A stretch of 64,000 bases of DNA, taken from contig NZ_KB905342.1 of assembly GCF_000378765.1 (NCBI RefSeq), positions 372,001-436,000 on the forward strand. Reading direction: 5' to 3'. The stretch comes from Psychroflexus tropicus DSM 15496. Its GTDB lineage: Bacteria > Bacteroidota > Bacteroidia > Flavobacteriales > Flavobacteriaceae. Below are positions 16,594-25,259 of this stretch, piece by piece (position 1 is the first letter of the stretch; every line of letters begins with the position of its first letter). Under the pieces are notes generated by a model. That model was not told where the DNA came from, made no database searches, and was given only the letters and a program-made list of their open reading frames with translations. Position numbers and translations under genes: made by a program.

Positions 16594-18372
16594 CTAATTT
16601 AGCTCCATCTGCAATTGAATTAGCTTATGGTAAAGACCGTTTTCACGTTCAATTAGATCCGAGTGAGTGCCTTTCTCAACAATTTCTCCATCTTCTAAAA
16701 CCAAAATCTGATCGGCATTTTTAATGGTCGACAGGCGGTGGGCAATCACAAAAGATGTCCTGCCTATCATCAACTTTTCTAAAGCTTCTTGGACTAAATG
16801 TTCAGATTCTGAATCCAAAGAACTGGTCGCTTCGTCCAGAATTAAAATTACTGGATTTTTTAGCACTGCACGCGCTATAGCTACACGCTGACGTTGCCCT
16901 CCAGACAATTGCACACCTCGTTCCCCCACAACAGTCTCGTATTGGTCTGGGAAGGACATGATAAAGTCGTGAGCGTTCGCTTTTTTGGCCGCTTCCACAA
17001 TTTCTTGGTCCGTGGCTTCTGGTTTACCGTAAGCTATATTTTCTTTGATGGTTCCCCCAAAAAGTAAAATATCCTGAGGCACAATGGCCATCTGACTTCT
17101 TAAATCGTGTAAGGTAAATTCTGAAGCAGGATTGTCATCGAGTAACATCTCCCCGTCTTGTGGTTCGTAAAATCTTAAAATTAAAGAAGCAATAGTAGAT
17201 TTACCAGCCCCACTGGGGCCCACAATGGCAATCGATTCTCCGGCTTCAGCTTCAAAATTAATATTTTCTAACACCGTAAGTTCCGGTCGGGTAGGATATG
17301 CAAATTTTAAGTCTTTAAAGCTTAGCTTACCATGAATAGGTTGTGGAGTAGATTTTTCTTCGATCACTTCCGGCTCTTCATCAATCAGATCGAACACCCG
17401 CTCTGTAGCACCAATCGCCTTTTGAATTTGAGCGTATTGAATAGGCAATCCTCCAATAGAAGCGCCTACAAAAATGGTATATAAAATAAAAGTGATGAGT
17501 TGCGACTGACTCAACTCACCTACATTTTGAAGCTTAACCGCATACCAAACTAACAGCACGATAGCGCCAAAAATGCAGAAGATGATAAAGGATGAAAAAG
17601 CACCTCTAGCCAAGCCTCCTTTGATGGCAATCTTCTTGATGTCATCGACTGCTAACTTATACCTCAGCATTTCAAAGGCTTCGTTGGTAAATGCTTTCAC
17701 GTTGGCAATTCCCTGAAGGCTTTCGCCAACAATGGTATTTGAATCTGCTACTTTGTCCTGAGCTTGTTTTGATAATTTTTTGATGAATCGTCCAAAAAAT
17801 ACAGCGACGATTGCAAATACAGGAATGGTGGCCAGCATCAATAGTGAAAGCTTGACCGAAGTAAAAAACAGAGCTGTAATACCTCCGATAACAATGATCA
17901 TCTGCCTTAAAAATTCAGCAATCCCAGTGGTAAACGTATCCTGAATCTGAGAAATATCAGCCGCTACTCGACTGTTGAGTTCGCTAACTCGTCGAGAAGA
18001 AAAGAACTGCATAGGCATCTTTACCAAAGTATTGTAGGTATCCTGCCTTATAGAAGACAACATATTCTCGGTTACGTTGACAAACAGAACCACTCTAAAA
18101 AAGGAAAACACCGCCTGGGCAGTAAATAAGGCAAGAAGAATCAACCCCATTCTATTGATATCATCTGAAGAAAAATCAGCCGTCTCAATCAGATCACCCA
18201 TCAACTTAGGAAAGAGTAAAGCAGTAAGACCTGTAAACCCTAAAAAAATCATCCCTAGGATTAGCTTCCACTTATGTGGACCGATGTATTTAAATAAGCG
18301 TAAAGATTTTTTTAGATTCTGCTTATTCAGTTTTACTTTAGGAAGATCAGATTCTTTTTTTCGTTTAGCCAT
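16594..18372 (-). CDS. ABC exporter, fused permease/ATPase
   Basis: 592 residues from the ATG at 18372. N-terminal ABC-transporter type 1 membrane domain with six spans (residues about 35-300), then an ATPase domain with Walker A (GPSGAGKST), signature LSGGQRQR, Walker B (VILILDEATS) and the H-loop His (VIAHRLST). A half-transporter of the MsbA/BmrA kind, working as a dimer to export lipids, drugs or peptides; the substrate cannot be told. A longer TTG-initiated reading to 18420 runs across the promoter -7 box at 18402-18409 and is rejected. Confidence 0.93.
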   Translation of the reverse strand: MAKRKKESDLPKVKLNKQNLKKSLRLFKYIGPHKWKLILGMIFLGFTGLTALLFPKLMGDLIETADFSSDDINRMGLILLALFTAQAVFSFFRVVLFVNVTENMLSSIRQDTYNTLVKMPMQFFSSRRVSELNSRVAADISQIQDTFTTGIAEFLRQMIIVIGGITALFFTSVKLSLLMLATIPVFAIVAVFFGRFIKKLSKQAQDKVADSNTIVGESLQGIANVKAFTNEAFEMLRYKLAVDDIKKIAIKGGLARGAFSSFIIFCIFGAIVLLVWYAVKLQNVGELSQSQLITFILYTIFVGASIGGLPIQYAQIQKAIGATERVFDLIDEEPEVIEEKSTPQPIHGKLSFKDLKFAYPTRPELTVLENINFEAEAGESIAIVGPSGAGKSTIASLILRFYEPQDGEMLLDDNPASEFTLHDLRSQMAIVPQDILLFGGTIKENIAYGKPEATDQEIVEAAKKANAHDFIMSFPDQYETVVGERGVQLSGGQRQRVAIARAVLKNPVILILDEATSSLDSESEHLVQEALEKLMIGRTSFVIAHRLSTIKNADQILVLEDGEIVEKGTHSDLIERENGLYHKLIQLQMELN

Positions 18373-18401
18373 TCTGGTCGTTGAATTCTTACTTGACCCT
18401 G

Positions 18402-18409
18402 CAAAGTTA
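18402..18409 (-). promoter_or_regulatory. -7 promoter element of the ABC exporter
   Basis: The minus strand reads TAACTTTG, a perfect TAnnTTTG, 29 bases before the ATG at 18372. The -33 side is weak. Its position decides the start codon of the exporter. Confidence 0.5.
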
Positions 18410-18531
18410 ACCTTAAGCAAGAACGAAACCCTAAAACTAAACTTAAATGTCTTAAAAAATATCTAGAGGCCAGAGGTTTAGCAGTATCAAATTCGGCAGT
18501 ATAATCTGAGCAAGCTCTTTGCTAAAAATGG

Positions 18532-18559
18532 TTGTAGTAGATAAACTTTCATACCTTTA
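18532..18559 (+). promoter_or_regulatory. Promoter of the amidohydrolase gene
   Basis: TTG at 18532-18534, a 17-base spacer, then TACCTTTA at 18552-18559, which misses the consensus only at the last base. It lies 20 bases before the ATG. Confidence 0.45.
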
Positions 18560-18579
18560 TTTTTTTAGAAACATATATC

Positions 18580-20160
18580 ATGAGAACGCTACTATTACCC
18601 TTACTTATTTTGTTTGTTCAATTATCCTCCTGGGCACAAATTCAAAGTGCACCAGATCGCGCTGAAGGGGAAGGCCCCTGGCCACAACTTATCATTAGAG
18701 GAGCTACGCTTATTAACGGGAATGGAGCTCCACCTACAGGACCTGTGGACATAGTAGTGGAAAACAATATGATTACCGACATCCAAACTGTGGGCTATCC
18801 AGGGGTAGAGATCGACGATACAAAAAGACCTCAGCTCAAATCCGGAGGCAAAGAACTAGACGCCTCGGGGATGTACTTAATGCCTGGATTTGTGGATATG
18901 CACGGTCATATTGGCGGCGAAGCCCAGGGCACTCCTGCAGAATATGTGTTTAAGTTGTGGATGGGACACGGTGTGACTACCATTCGAGACCCCTCAGCGG
19001 GTAACGGGCTGGACTGGGTACTAGAACACAAGAAAAAGTCGGCCAACAACGAAATAACAGCTCCAAGAATTTTGGCCTATACCGCATTTGGGCAAGGGAG
19101 TGAACAGAAAATAAGTTCGCCAGAAATGGCCAGGGATTGGGTTAAGACCAATGCTAAAAATGGAGCGGATGGTATCAAGTTTTTTGGAGCCCGCCCTGAG
19201 ATCATGAAAGCTGCACTGGAAGAAAATAAACGACTGGGCTTACGTTCTGCTATGCACCATGCTCAGATGGATGTGGCCGGATGGAACGTTTTAAACTCAG
19301 CAAGAGCCGGACTGACCAGCATGGAGCATTGGTATGGCTTGCCGGAAGCTATGTTTACCGACCGAACTGTGCAACATTATAAGCTAGACTATAACTATAA
19401 TAATGAACAAGATCGCTTTGCCGGAGCTGGTGAATTGTGGAAACAGGCAGCCCAGCCTTACTCTGAAAAGTGGAATGAGGTGATGAATGAACTACTGGAA
19501 CTCGATTTTACCATCGATCCCACCTTCAACATTTATGAAGCTAATCGCGATTTGATGAGAACCAGCCGAGCCGAATGGCACGAAGAGTATACTCTGCCTT
19601 CGCTTTGGGAGTTTTACCAGCCCAGTAAAATATCTCATGGCTCGCACTGGCATTACTGGGGAACCGAAGAGGAGACCAGCTGGAGAAAAAACTATGAGTT
19701 GTGGATGACGTTTGTGAACGAGTATAAAAACCGAGGCGGACGAGTGACCACAGGATCAGACTCTGGATTTATCTTTCAATTGTATGGATTTGCTTATGTA
19801 CGCGAATTGGAGCTCCTTCGTGAAGCTGGATTTCACCCCTTGGAAATTATGATGTCTGCAACTCTCAAAGGAGCAGAAGCTCTGGGGATGGAAGATCAAA
19901 TTGGGAGCGTAGAAATCGGTAAACTTGCTGATTTTGTGATTGTAGAAGAAAATCCATTAGAAAACTTGAAGGTGCTTTATGGAACCGGAGCTATCAAATT
20001 AACAGAAGATAACGAGGTGACTCGAGTTGGCGGAGTGAAATACACCATCAAGGATGGAATTATTTATGATGCTCAACAGCTTTTGAAGGACGTAAAACAA
20101 ATGGTGAAAGAAGATAAGGCTAAGTCGGGCTATGAAATAAAACCGCCAGGAAAGCAATAA
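18580..20160 (+). CDS. Secreted amidohydrolase-family metallohydrolase
   Basis: 526 residues with a Sec signal peptide ending SSWAQ (about residue 20). The metal-dependent hydrolase signatures are HxH (VDMHGHIGG, near residue 108), Lys in GIKFFGARPE (a candidate carbamylated metal bridge), His in MHHAQMD, His in MEHWYG and Asp in TGSDSGF. The subfamily of periplasmic imidazolonepropionase/prolidase-like amidohydrolases acts on cyclic amides or dipeptides; the substrate is not predictable. The C-terminal ADFVIVEENPLENLKVLYG strand is typical. Monocistronic. Confidence 0.9.
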   Translation: MRTLLLPLLILFVQLSSWAQIQSAPDRAEGEGPWPQLIIRGATLINGNGAPPTGPVDIVVENNMITDIQTVGYPGVEIDDTKRPQLKSGGKELDASGMYLMPGFVDMHGHIGGEAQGTPAEYVFKLWMGHGVTTIRDPSAGNGLDWVLEHKKKSANNEITAPRILAYTAFGQGSEQKISSPEMARDWVKTNAKNGADGIKFFGARPEIMKAALEENKRLGLRSAMHHAQMDVAGWNVLNSARAGLTSMEHWYGLPEAMFTDRTVQHYKLDYNYNNEQDRFAGAGELWKQAAQPYSEKWNEVMNELLELDFTIDPTFNIYEANRDLMRTSRAEWHEEYTLPSLWEFYQPSKISHGSHWHYWGTEEETSWRKNYELWMTFVNEYKNRGGRVTTGSDSGFIFQLYGFAYVRELELLREAGFHPLEIMMSATLKGAEALGMEDQIGSVEIGKLADFVIVEENPLENLKVLYGTGAIKLTEDNEVTRVGGVKYTIKDGIIYDAQQLLKDVKQMVKEDKAKSGYEIKPPGKQ

Positions 20161-20311
20161 AGTATGTTTTCTAGATAAGACCTTTTCGGTTACTTGCTTT
20201 GAAGTAAAATTCACACCTCCTTGCTCTAATAATTGATATAAAGTCAATTTTTAACTATTAAAATTGTGTATTTATTATTTTAATACTTAATTTAATGTCA
20301 AATTATAAGTT

Positions 20312-20782
20312 ATGGGTATTAAAAGTTTTCAAGGAAAGCAAGTTGGTGATGCCAACGTACAGGCAGAAAAAATCACGGTAAGGGATTGCATGTCTCAAAG
20401 CATGATTCTTTTTAATAAAGACCAAAGTATTATAGAGGTTGTTGATATGCTGATTAAATTCAGAGTGTCTGGAGGTCCTGTGGTGGATGAGCATAAACGT
20501 GTCATTGGTATCATTTCTGAGGGCGACTGTGTCAAACAAATTTCTGAAAGCCGATACTATAACATGCCCATGGAAGACACCAGCGTAGAGCGCTATATGT
20601 CCCGTGAAGTGGAGACCATTTCTCCAGATGTAAATCTCTTTGATGTGGCGAATTTATTTTTAAAATCTAAGCGCCGACGCTTTCCCGTGGTGGAAGATGA
20701 TAAAATCATAGGTATTGTGAGTCAAAAAGATGTCTTGAGAACTGCTCTTATGCTCAAAGGTTTTAGCTGGAAGCATAAGTAG
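20312..20782 (+). CDS. CBS-domain pair protein
   Basis: 156 residues, almost all taken up by two CBS motifs (residues about 22-80 and 88-150). Such pairs bind adenine nucleotides or SAM and act as energy or redox sensors for a partner. The pattern VRDCMSQSMILFNKDQSIIEVV ... GGPVVDEHKRVIGIISEGD, and VERYMSREVETISPDVNLFDVA ... RFPVVEDDKIIGIVSQKD, is clear. No fused effector domain. Its TAG stop codon overlaps the first unit of a 15-copy 7-bp tandem repeat. Confidence 0.85.
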   Translation: MGIKSFQGKQVGDANVQAEKITVRDCMSQSMILFNKDQSIIEVVDMLIKFRVSGGPVVDEHKRVIGIISEGDCVKQISESRYYNMPMEDTSVERYMSREVETISPDVNLFDVANLFLKSKRRRFPVVEDDKIIGIVSQKDVLRTALMLKGFSWKHK

Positions 20783-20885
20783 TGAATAGTGAATAGTGAA
20801 TAGTGAATAGTGAATAGTGAATAGTGAATAGTGAATAGTGAATAGTGAATAGTGAATAGTGAATAGTGAATAGTGAATAGTGAAT
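20781..20885. repeat. Perfect tandem repeat, 15 copies of AGTGAAT
   Basis: Exactly 105 bases made of 15 identical 7-base units, starting inside the stop codon of the CBS gene. The 7-base period puts TAG or TGA in every frame, so the tract cannot extend the protein. A copy-number-variable tract is expected. Confidence 0.97.
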
Positions 20886-20945
20886 TTATTAACTATCAGG
20901 TTAAAAACTATCGAATTGTGAATTTTATTTCCTCAAAAACTCACT

Positions 20946-21090
20946 GACTCAAAAACTAAAAATAAAGAACACTCAATACCGAATATCGAAGCCTTCTCTA
21001 ATCATCTAAGTGGTATTTTTTCAAATTTTTTCCTAATCCCTAAAACCTACCCACTATTTCAAAATTCAAAATTGGTATTTCAAATTTTTT
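20946..21090. repeat. Noncoding direct repeat, copy 1
   Basis: About 145 bases starting gactcaaaaactaaaaataa and containing ctaatcatctaa and aaaacctacccactatttc. It recurs with modest divergence at 21117-21266. AT-rich, with no coding frame. Confidence 0.85.
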
Positions 21091-21116
21091 AAAAAATTAA
21101 AGACTCAAAACTCACG

Positions 21117-21266
21117 GACTCAAAACTAAAAATAACGAATACTCCAACACCGAATATTAAAGTCTTATCTAATCATCTAAATGGGATTTTTTCAGATCTT
21201 TTCCTAATCCTTAAAACCTACCCACTATTTCCTATTTCAAAATTCAAAATTGGTATTCAAATTTTT
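21117..21266. repeat. Noncoding direct repeat, copy 2 (and a stub of a third)
   Basis: About 150 bases, clearly alignable to 20946-21090 over its whole length. A further start of the unit (gactcaaaaactaaagaac) is at 21301-21319, just before the next gene's end. The whole 20886-21324 stretch is otherwise empty of genes. Confidence 0.85.
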
Positions 21267-21324
21267 AAAACTCATCGACTAAAAAACTCACGACCTCGTT
21301 GACTCAAAAACTAAAGAACCACTG

Positions 21325-22233
21325 TCAAAAGAACATCAGCTGAGCTGTGCGGTACGTATTAGCATGAGCGTTGATAATGGTTTTGATGTCTTTGGAGTAT
21401 CCTCCTCCCATACTCACTTCTACAGGGATGTCATACTTCAGGCATTGTTCAAACACAAATTCGTCTCGTTGTTTACATCCGGCAACCGTGCAACCGAGTT
21501 TACCGAGTTTATCGGTGCTTAGAATATCCACTCCAGAGAGGAAGAAGATAAAGTCCGGTTTTACCTTTTCTATTAATCCAGGCAAAGTGTTTCTTAGAGC
21601 CGTGAGGTAGTGTTCATCATCGCAGTCATTTTCCATCGGTAAATCGAGATCGGAGATTTCTTTCTTAAAGGGGTAATTGCTCTTACCATGCATAGAGAAG
21701 GTAAACACTCTATCGTCCTGTTGAAAAATTTCTGCTGTGCCATTGCCCTGATGCACATCCAGGTCTACAACTAGGATTTGTTTGGCCAGTTTATTTTGAA
21801 GTAAATACTGCGCCCCAACGGCTTGATCGTTGAGCATACAAAAGGCTTCACCGTGATCGGAATAAGCATGGTGAGTTCCTCCGGCAATGTTCATAGCTAC
21901 ACCATGTTCCAGAGCATAATGGCAAGCTTTTATAGTGCCGTCGGTGATGATGCGCTCGCGTTCGACCAATTCAGCTGAAAGTGGAAAACCAATTTTTCTG
22001 GCTTTTCTGGGTTCTATAGTGAGGCTGTACAATTCCTTAAGATACTCAGGTGTATGTACAGACCGGATGTACTTTTCGTTCTCTTCTCTCACCTCGGGCT
22101 GAAAAAAATTCTCCTGCTCACAAGTGCCTTCATGCAACAACTGCTTGGGCAGCAAGTCGTATTTCTCCATCGGAAAACGATGGCCTTCTGGTAGAGGGTG
22201 TTTATAAATGGGGTGAAAAGCGACTTTGAGCAT
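21325..22233 (-). CDS. Histone-deacetylase-family deacetylase (AcuC/HDAC-like)
   Basis: 302 residues of the arginase/deacetylase fold. Zinc ligands are visible in VDLDVHQGNGTAEIF (Asp and His), with the tandem-like His in GGTHHAYSDHGEAFCMLNDQAVGA and the Asp in LSGVDILSTDKLGKL. C-terminal VSMGGGYS is the usual Gly-rich active-site loop. Bacterial members deacetylate small molecules, polyamines or proteins such as acetyl-CoA synthetase; the substrate here is unknown. Start at 22233 gives MLKVAFHPIYKHPLPEGHRFP, a normal N-terminus for this family. No operon partner. Confidence 0.9.
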   Translation of the reverse strand: MLKVAFHPIYKHPLPEGHRFPMEKYDLLPKQLLHEGTCEQENFFQPEVREENEKYIRSVHTPEYLKELYSLTIEPRKARKIGFPLSAELVERERIITDGTIKACHYALEHGVAMNIAGGTHHAYSDHGEAFCMLNDQAVGAQYLLQNKLAKQILVVDLDVHQGNGTAEIFQQDDRVFTFSMHGKSNYPFKKEISDLDLPMENDCDDEHYLTALRNTLPGLIEKVKPDFIFFLSGVDILSTDKLGKLGCTVAGCKQRDEFVFEQCLKYDIPVEVSMGGGYSKDIKTIINAHANTYRTAQLMFF

Positions 22234-22552
22234 ATATACCTAATAAAGAACCACAAAATAAATACAATTAACAATGGGCTTTGCTCTAAAGGATTTTAAA
22301 TGTTTGGTAAAATTAACCTTAAGTAGTGACCTTCAGGTCTACTAATTCAAAATACCGCAAAGGCGCAGAGAATGCAGAGACTCAAATTAAAATTTTAAAC
22401 CTCCTGCTTCTGTCTTCTTGGATAAATAAAACCACAACAAAGCATTAAGAGATGTATTTTTTGACTTTTAGATCAACGCTGGCAAATTCAGCATAAAAAA
22501 CCTGTCCCCTACAAAAGCAAGGAGACAGGGTTATTATTTTAGTTAAATTACT
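22234..22552. other. Intergenic region, 319 bp
   Basis: Contains the terminator of the downstream-reading PLP-enzyme gene at 22495-22529 and otherwise AT-rich sequence with no coding frame that I can support. Confidence 0.5.
22495..22529 (-). terminator. Rho-independent terminator of the PLP-enzyme gene
   Basis: On the minus strand CCTGTCTCC pairs with GGGGACAGG (9 bp, one G-T pair) around an 11-base loop and is followed by TTTTTT. It lies 23 bases past the stop codon at 22553. Confidence 0.85.
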
Positions 22553-24394
22553 CTAGAGCTGGTTCACAAACTCTTTAAACACCTGCATGTGTTTATCCAG
22601 ATCCAAATCTGGTGAAACCGATACCCGAGCGATGTAGTCTTTGTCTTCTTCTTTGGTGGTACCCTGGGTGGAAGTGGCAGGAATGGTCCAGTAACAGCCT
22701 TTTAATTGACCGTAACTCACGCAGTGCTTGCTTTCTGGAATCTGAGTAATCATCATCGTAATCAACTTATGGTTAAGTTCCCGTTTATAAGTTTCCCGTT
22801 CTTCTGGAGTACCTCCTTTGGTTGGCAGGTCCAGCGAAAATACTGAAGGCGTGAAGCCCTGCTCAACCACCTCATCGGGGACAAAATTGATTTTGGCTTC
22901 AGGTAGTTCAGCTTTGATAAAATCAACAAACTCACGAGTATTCTTATAAGCGTCTTTTATCCTTTTATTCATCGATGGTAATTGCTCGGCTAATATTTCA
23001 ACCTGCAAATCTGTGGCTTCATTATCGCACAGCTGAAAATGCTTCTGAATACTTGTCATCAGATGATCTGCCTTTTCATTGGCTACACAATAGCCGGCCG
23101 TACACCTTCCTCCGCTTGGGAATTTGGAACCACTCACGTAAGAGATGGTCATAATGTCTGAAAACAATCCATCTTTACTCAAAAAGTGTGCATTTGGACA
23201 GAAGGTCTGGTCTAAAATAAATACAGGCGCTATGGCTTGTTCTCCCGATGGAGTTTGACGTTCTTTTTTTAAGACATTGGTTAAGGCTTCAATATCAGGA
23301 ACTTCCACTCTTGGATTGGTTGGAATTTCTGCAATGATGTAAGGCACAGCATCATCCTTGGCGGTTTGATCCAAAACCTGATTTGAACTTTGAACCATAT
23401 CATTATCCTGATCTACAGGCAAGTCCATAATATCAACGCCGTCTATCGCATCCACCACGCGTCTGGCCTGATCGTTGGTTCCTCCATAGCAGTTGGGAGG
23501 GACAATAATTTTGATGCGTTTTCCAGGGTGTTTGGTTTTTGCATCATCGATAAGACCCATCATAATGGCATATTGTACCGACAGACCGCAGGAGCCTAAT
23601 AATACATCAGAAGTCGCTAAGGTGATGCCTTGTACTGAATTAATAACCTGAGCCAGATTAGTCGCTCGGTCCTGGTTTCTAACTATTGTGGGAGTGATGC
23701 CCACAAAACGCTGCAAAGCTTCAAAGGAATCGTCTGGTGTCATCGCCACCGTTTCTCTTCGTCTGACGTGCTGTATATCGGAAACATAGCTTTGATTCTT
23801 GTCTCCATTTACGATCAAGATACTTCCTAATTTAGGATAGAGATTGATATAAAAATCGATGGCTGGATTCAATTCTACCTGTCCCACTTCGTGGTCCTGA
23901 GAAATAAAAATAGTACTTCCTTCAGATGCAGGAATATCCTTAATGCTGTTCACTTTTTTCAAATCAAAACTATAACCATAAACACGCTTTAAAGTGTCTG
24001 CATCAAAGAAGTCTGGTAAATCTTGGGCATAACAGATTTGAGTGTGTTTGCCGTGAAGCTTGTTCGTTCGTAATACCGCAAAGGTGGACATGGTCTGGGA
24101 AGAAAAACTGATGACTCGTTCAGAGTCCATTTCATATTTATGAGCAATTCCCCATTCTAAAACTGAAGATAAAGGATGCCCTAATCGAATATAATCGTAG
24201 GCTGTTGGAAGCTTGGCAAGCTTAGATGTATCCACAGCATGGTTTTGATATAATACTTCCAGCTGATCCAAAAACTCAGTTTTGGCTTTACTTTCGTTAT
24301 AGATATCTAATCTGTGCGTTGTGAGTTTTAGCCAGTCGGTTGGGACATGGTCTAAAATAGATTTTATAAATGACTGAACGTTATGATCTTGCAT
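22553..24394 (-). CDS. Oversized Cys/Met-metabolism PLP-dependent enzyme
   Basis: 613 residues. The central and C-terminal part matches the cystathionine synthase/lyase fold: EIPTNPRVEVPD (the family's E-x-P-x-NP motif), DQTFCPNA, and the PLP lysine region SYVSGSKFPSGGRCTAGY. Family members are about 400 residues; the extra 200 are an N-terminal extension (residues about 1-220) without a motif that I recognise. Reaction unknown: gamma-synthase, beta- or gamma-lyase are all possible. It is monocistronic and ended by a strong terminator. Confidence 0.8.
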   Translation of the reverse strand: MQDHNVQSFIKSILDHVPTDWLKLTTHRLDIYNESKAKTEFLDQLEVLYQNHAVDTSKLAKLPTAYDYIRLGHPLSSVLEWGIAHKYEMDSERVISFSSQTMSTFAVLRTNKLHGKHTQICYAQDLPDFFDADTLKRVYGYSFDLKKVNSIKDIPASEGSTIFISQDHEVGQVELNPAIDFYINLYPKLGSILIVNGDKNQSYVSDIQHVRRRETVAMTPDDSFEALQRFVGITPTIVRNQDRATNLAQVINSVQGITLATSDVLLGSCGLSVQYAIMMGLIDDAKTKHPGKRIKIIVPPNCYGGTNDQARRVVDAIDGVDIMDLPVDQDNDMVQSSNQVLDQTAKDDAVPYIIAEIPTNPRVEVPDIEALTNVLKKERQTPSGEQAIAPVFILDQTFCPNAHFLSKDGLFSDIMTISYVSGSKFPSGGRCTAGYCVANEKADHLMTSIQKHFQLCDNEATDLQVEILAEQLPSMNKRIKDAYKNTREFVDFIKAELPEAKINFVPDEVVEQGFTPSVFSLDLPTKGGTPEERETYKRELNHKLITMMITQIPESKHCVSYGQLKGCYWTIPATSTQGTTKEEDKDYIARVSVSPDLDLDKHMQVFKEFVNQL

Positions 24395-24413
24395 AGCTTA
24401 GAAATTTTGAACA

Positions 24414-24421
24414 CAAAACTA
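24414..24421 (-). promoter_or_regulatory. -7 promoter element of the PLP-enzyme gene
   Basis: The minus strand reads TAGTTTTG, a perfect TAnnTTTG, 19 bases before the ATG at 24394. No good -33 TTG is visible. Confidence 0.35.
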
Positions 24422-24543
24422 AAGATTTCAAAGGGCCAGACCAGTTAAGTTAACAAGATGTTTTGTTTAGTCCTAAGGAAGGGATGCTTACTTGTATTAC
24501 TGGAGTTTCAAAACACTATTTTTTAACTAAAAGTGTATAAACT

Positions 24544-24572
24544 AAAAAAAGGCATGCGTTTGCATGCCTTTT
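24544..24572 (-). terminator. Terminator of the His/Met-rich lipoprotein gene 1
   Basis: Perfect 11-bp stem AAAAGGCATGC / GCATGCCTTTT with a 4-base loop, 28 bases past the stop codon. It can act in both directions. It is related to the terminator of the paralogue (44538-44559). Confidence 0.88.
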
Positions 24573-24600
24573 GATTGAAATATTTTGGAAGCGTCTTCGC

Positions 24601-25131
24601 TTACATTTCTTCGTTAGTTGCTTCAGTTGAAGCATGGTCCTCCATCATTTGATCATGCTCCTCTTTCATGGTTTCATAATCCTTCATCATTTGGTCATGC
24701 TCTTCTTTCATTGTTTCATGCTCGCTTTTCATACTTTCATGTTCTTCTTTCATAGTTTCCATATCTACTTCGCCGCTGGCATGTTTTGCTACTAACTCAT
24801 CATGAGTTTCAAGTAATTCTTTATGTTGACTTAGCATTTCATTATGAGCTTTCAGCATCTTATCATGCTTGTCTCGTATAGCCGAATGAATACTATCCAT
24901 TTCTGGAATTTCTTCTAATTGAGCGTGAGCTTTCATCATTTCATCATGAGTAGCTTCCATGTCGGCGTGCTCTTTTTCCATATTGTCATGAACTTCTTCC
25001 ATTTGATCATTGGTTTCTACCATGGCTTTGTGTTCTTCACTCTCAGCTGGATTGGAATTGCATCCTATCAGGATAAAAGCAACTAGACAACAGCTAAGCA
25101 GCATTTTGTGGTTAAATTGTAAAGTTTTCAT
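24601..25131 (-). CDS. His/Met-rich coiled-coil lipoprotein, paralogue 1
   Basis: 176 residues. Lipoprotein signal with lipobox (LIGC, Cys24), then an almost unbroken charged coiled coil to the C-terminus. The helix is built on a seven-residue beat of the kind MKEEHDQM and MKSEHET, placing about 16 His and close to 20 Met in the mature protein at regular positions, with many Glu/Asp. This is what a periplasm-facing metal (Cu, Ag, Zn or Ni) sponge could look like, but no known family fits, and a purely structural coiled-coil role is possible. Paralogue at 44589-45110. Confidence 0.8.
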   Translation of the reverse strand: MKTLQFNHKMLLSCCLVAFILIGCNSNPAESEEHKAMVETNDQMEEVHDNMEKEHADMEATHDEMMKAHAQLEEIPEMDSIHSAIRDKHDKMLKAHNEMLSQHKELLETHDELVAKHASGEVDMETMKEEHESMKSEHETMKEEHDQMMKDYETMKEEHDQMMEDHASTEATNEEM

Positions 25132-25215
25132 AGGTTGATTATTAAGTGAAAAGTAAATGTAATAATTATTTTTTAATAGCTTGATCTCCTTTAGGATACT
25201 CCATATATCTCCGTA

Positions 25216-25244
25216 TTGAATACCTGAATAAATGTTTAAATTTG
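25216..25244 (+). promoter_or_regulatory. Promoter of the methyltransferase gene
   Basis: TTG at 25216-25218, an 18-base spacer, and a perfect TAAATTTG at 25237-25244. This is among the best consensus matches in the window and lies 15 bases before the ATG at 25260. Confidence 0.75.
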
Positions 25245-25259
25245 AATCTTTATATAGTG

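Noticed and set aside
18373-18420. Longer ABC exporter from a TTG at 18420
   Set aside because: The extension runs across the TAACTTTG promoter box at 18402-18409 and adds residues that are not part of the family.
20781-20885. A CRISPR array
   Set aside because: The repeats are 7 bases long and directly adjacent, without spacers; this is a simple tandem repeat, and no cas genes are near.
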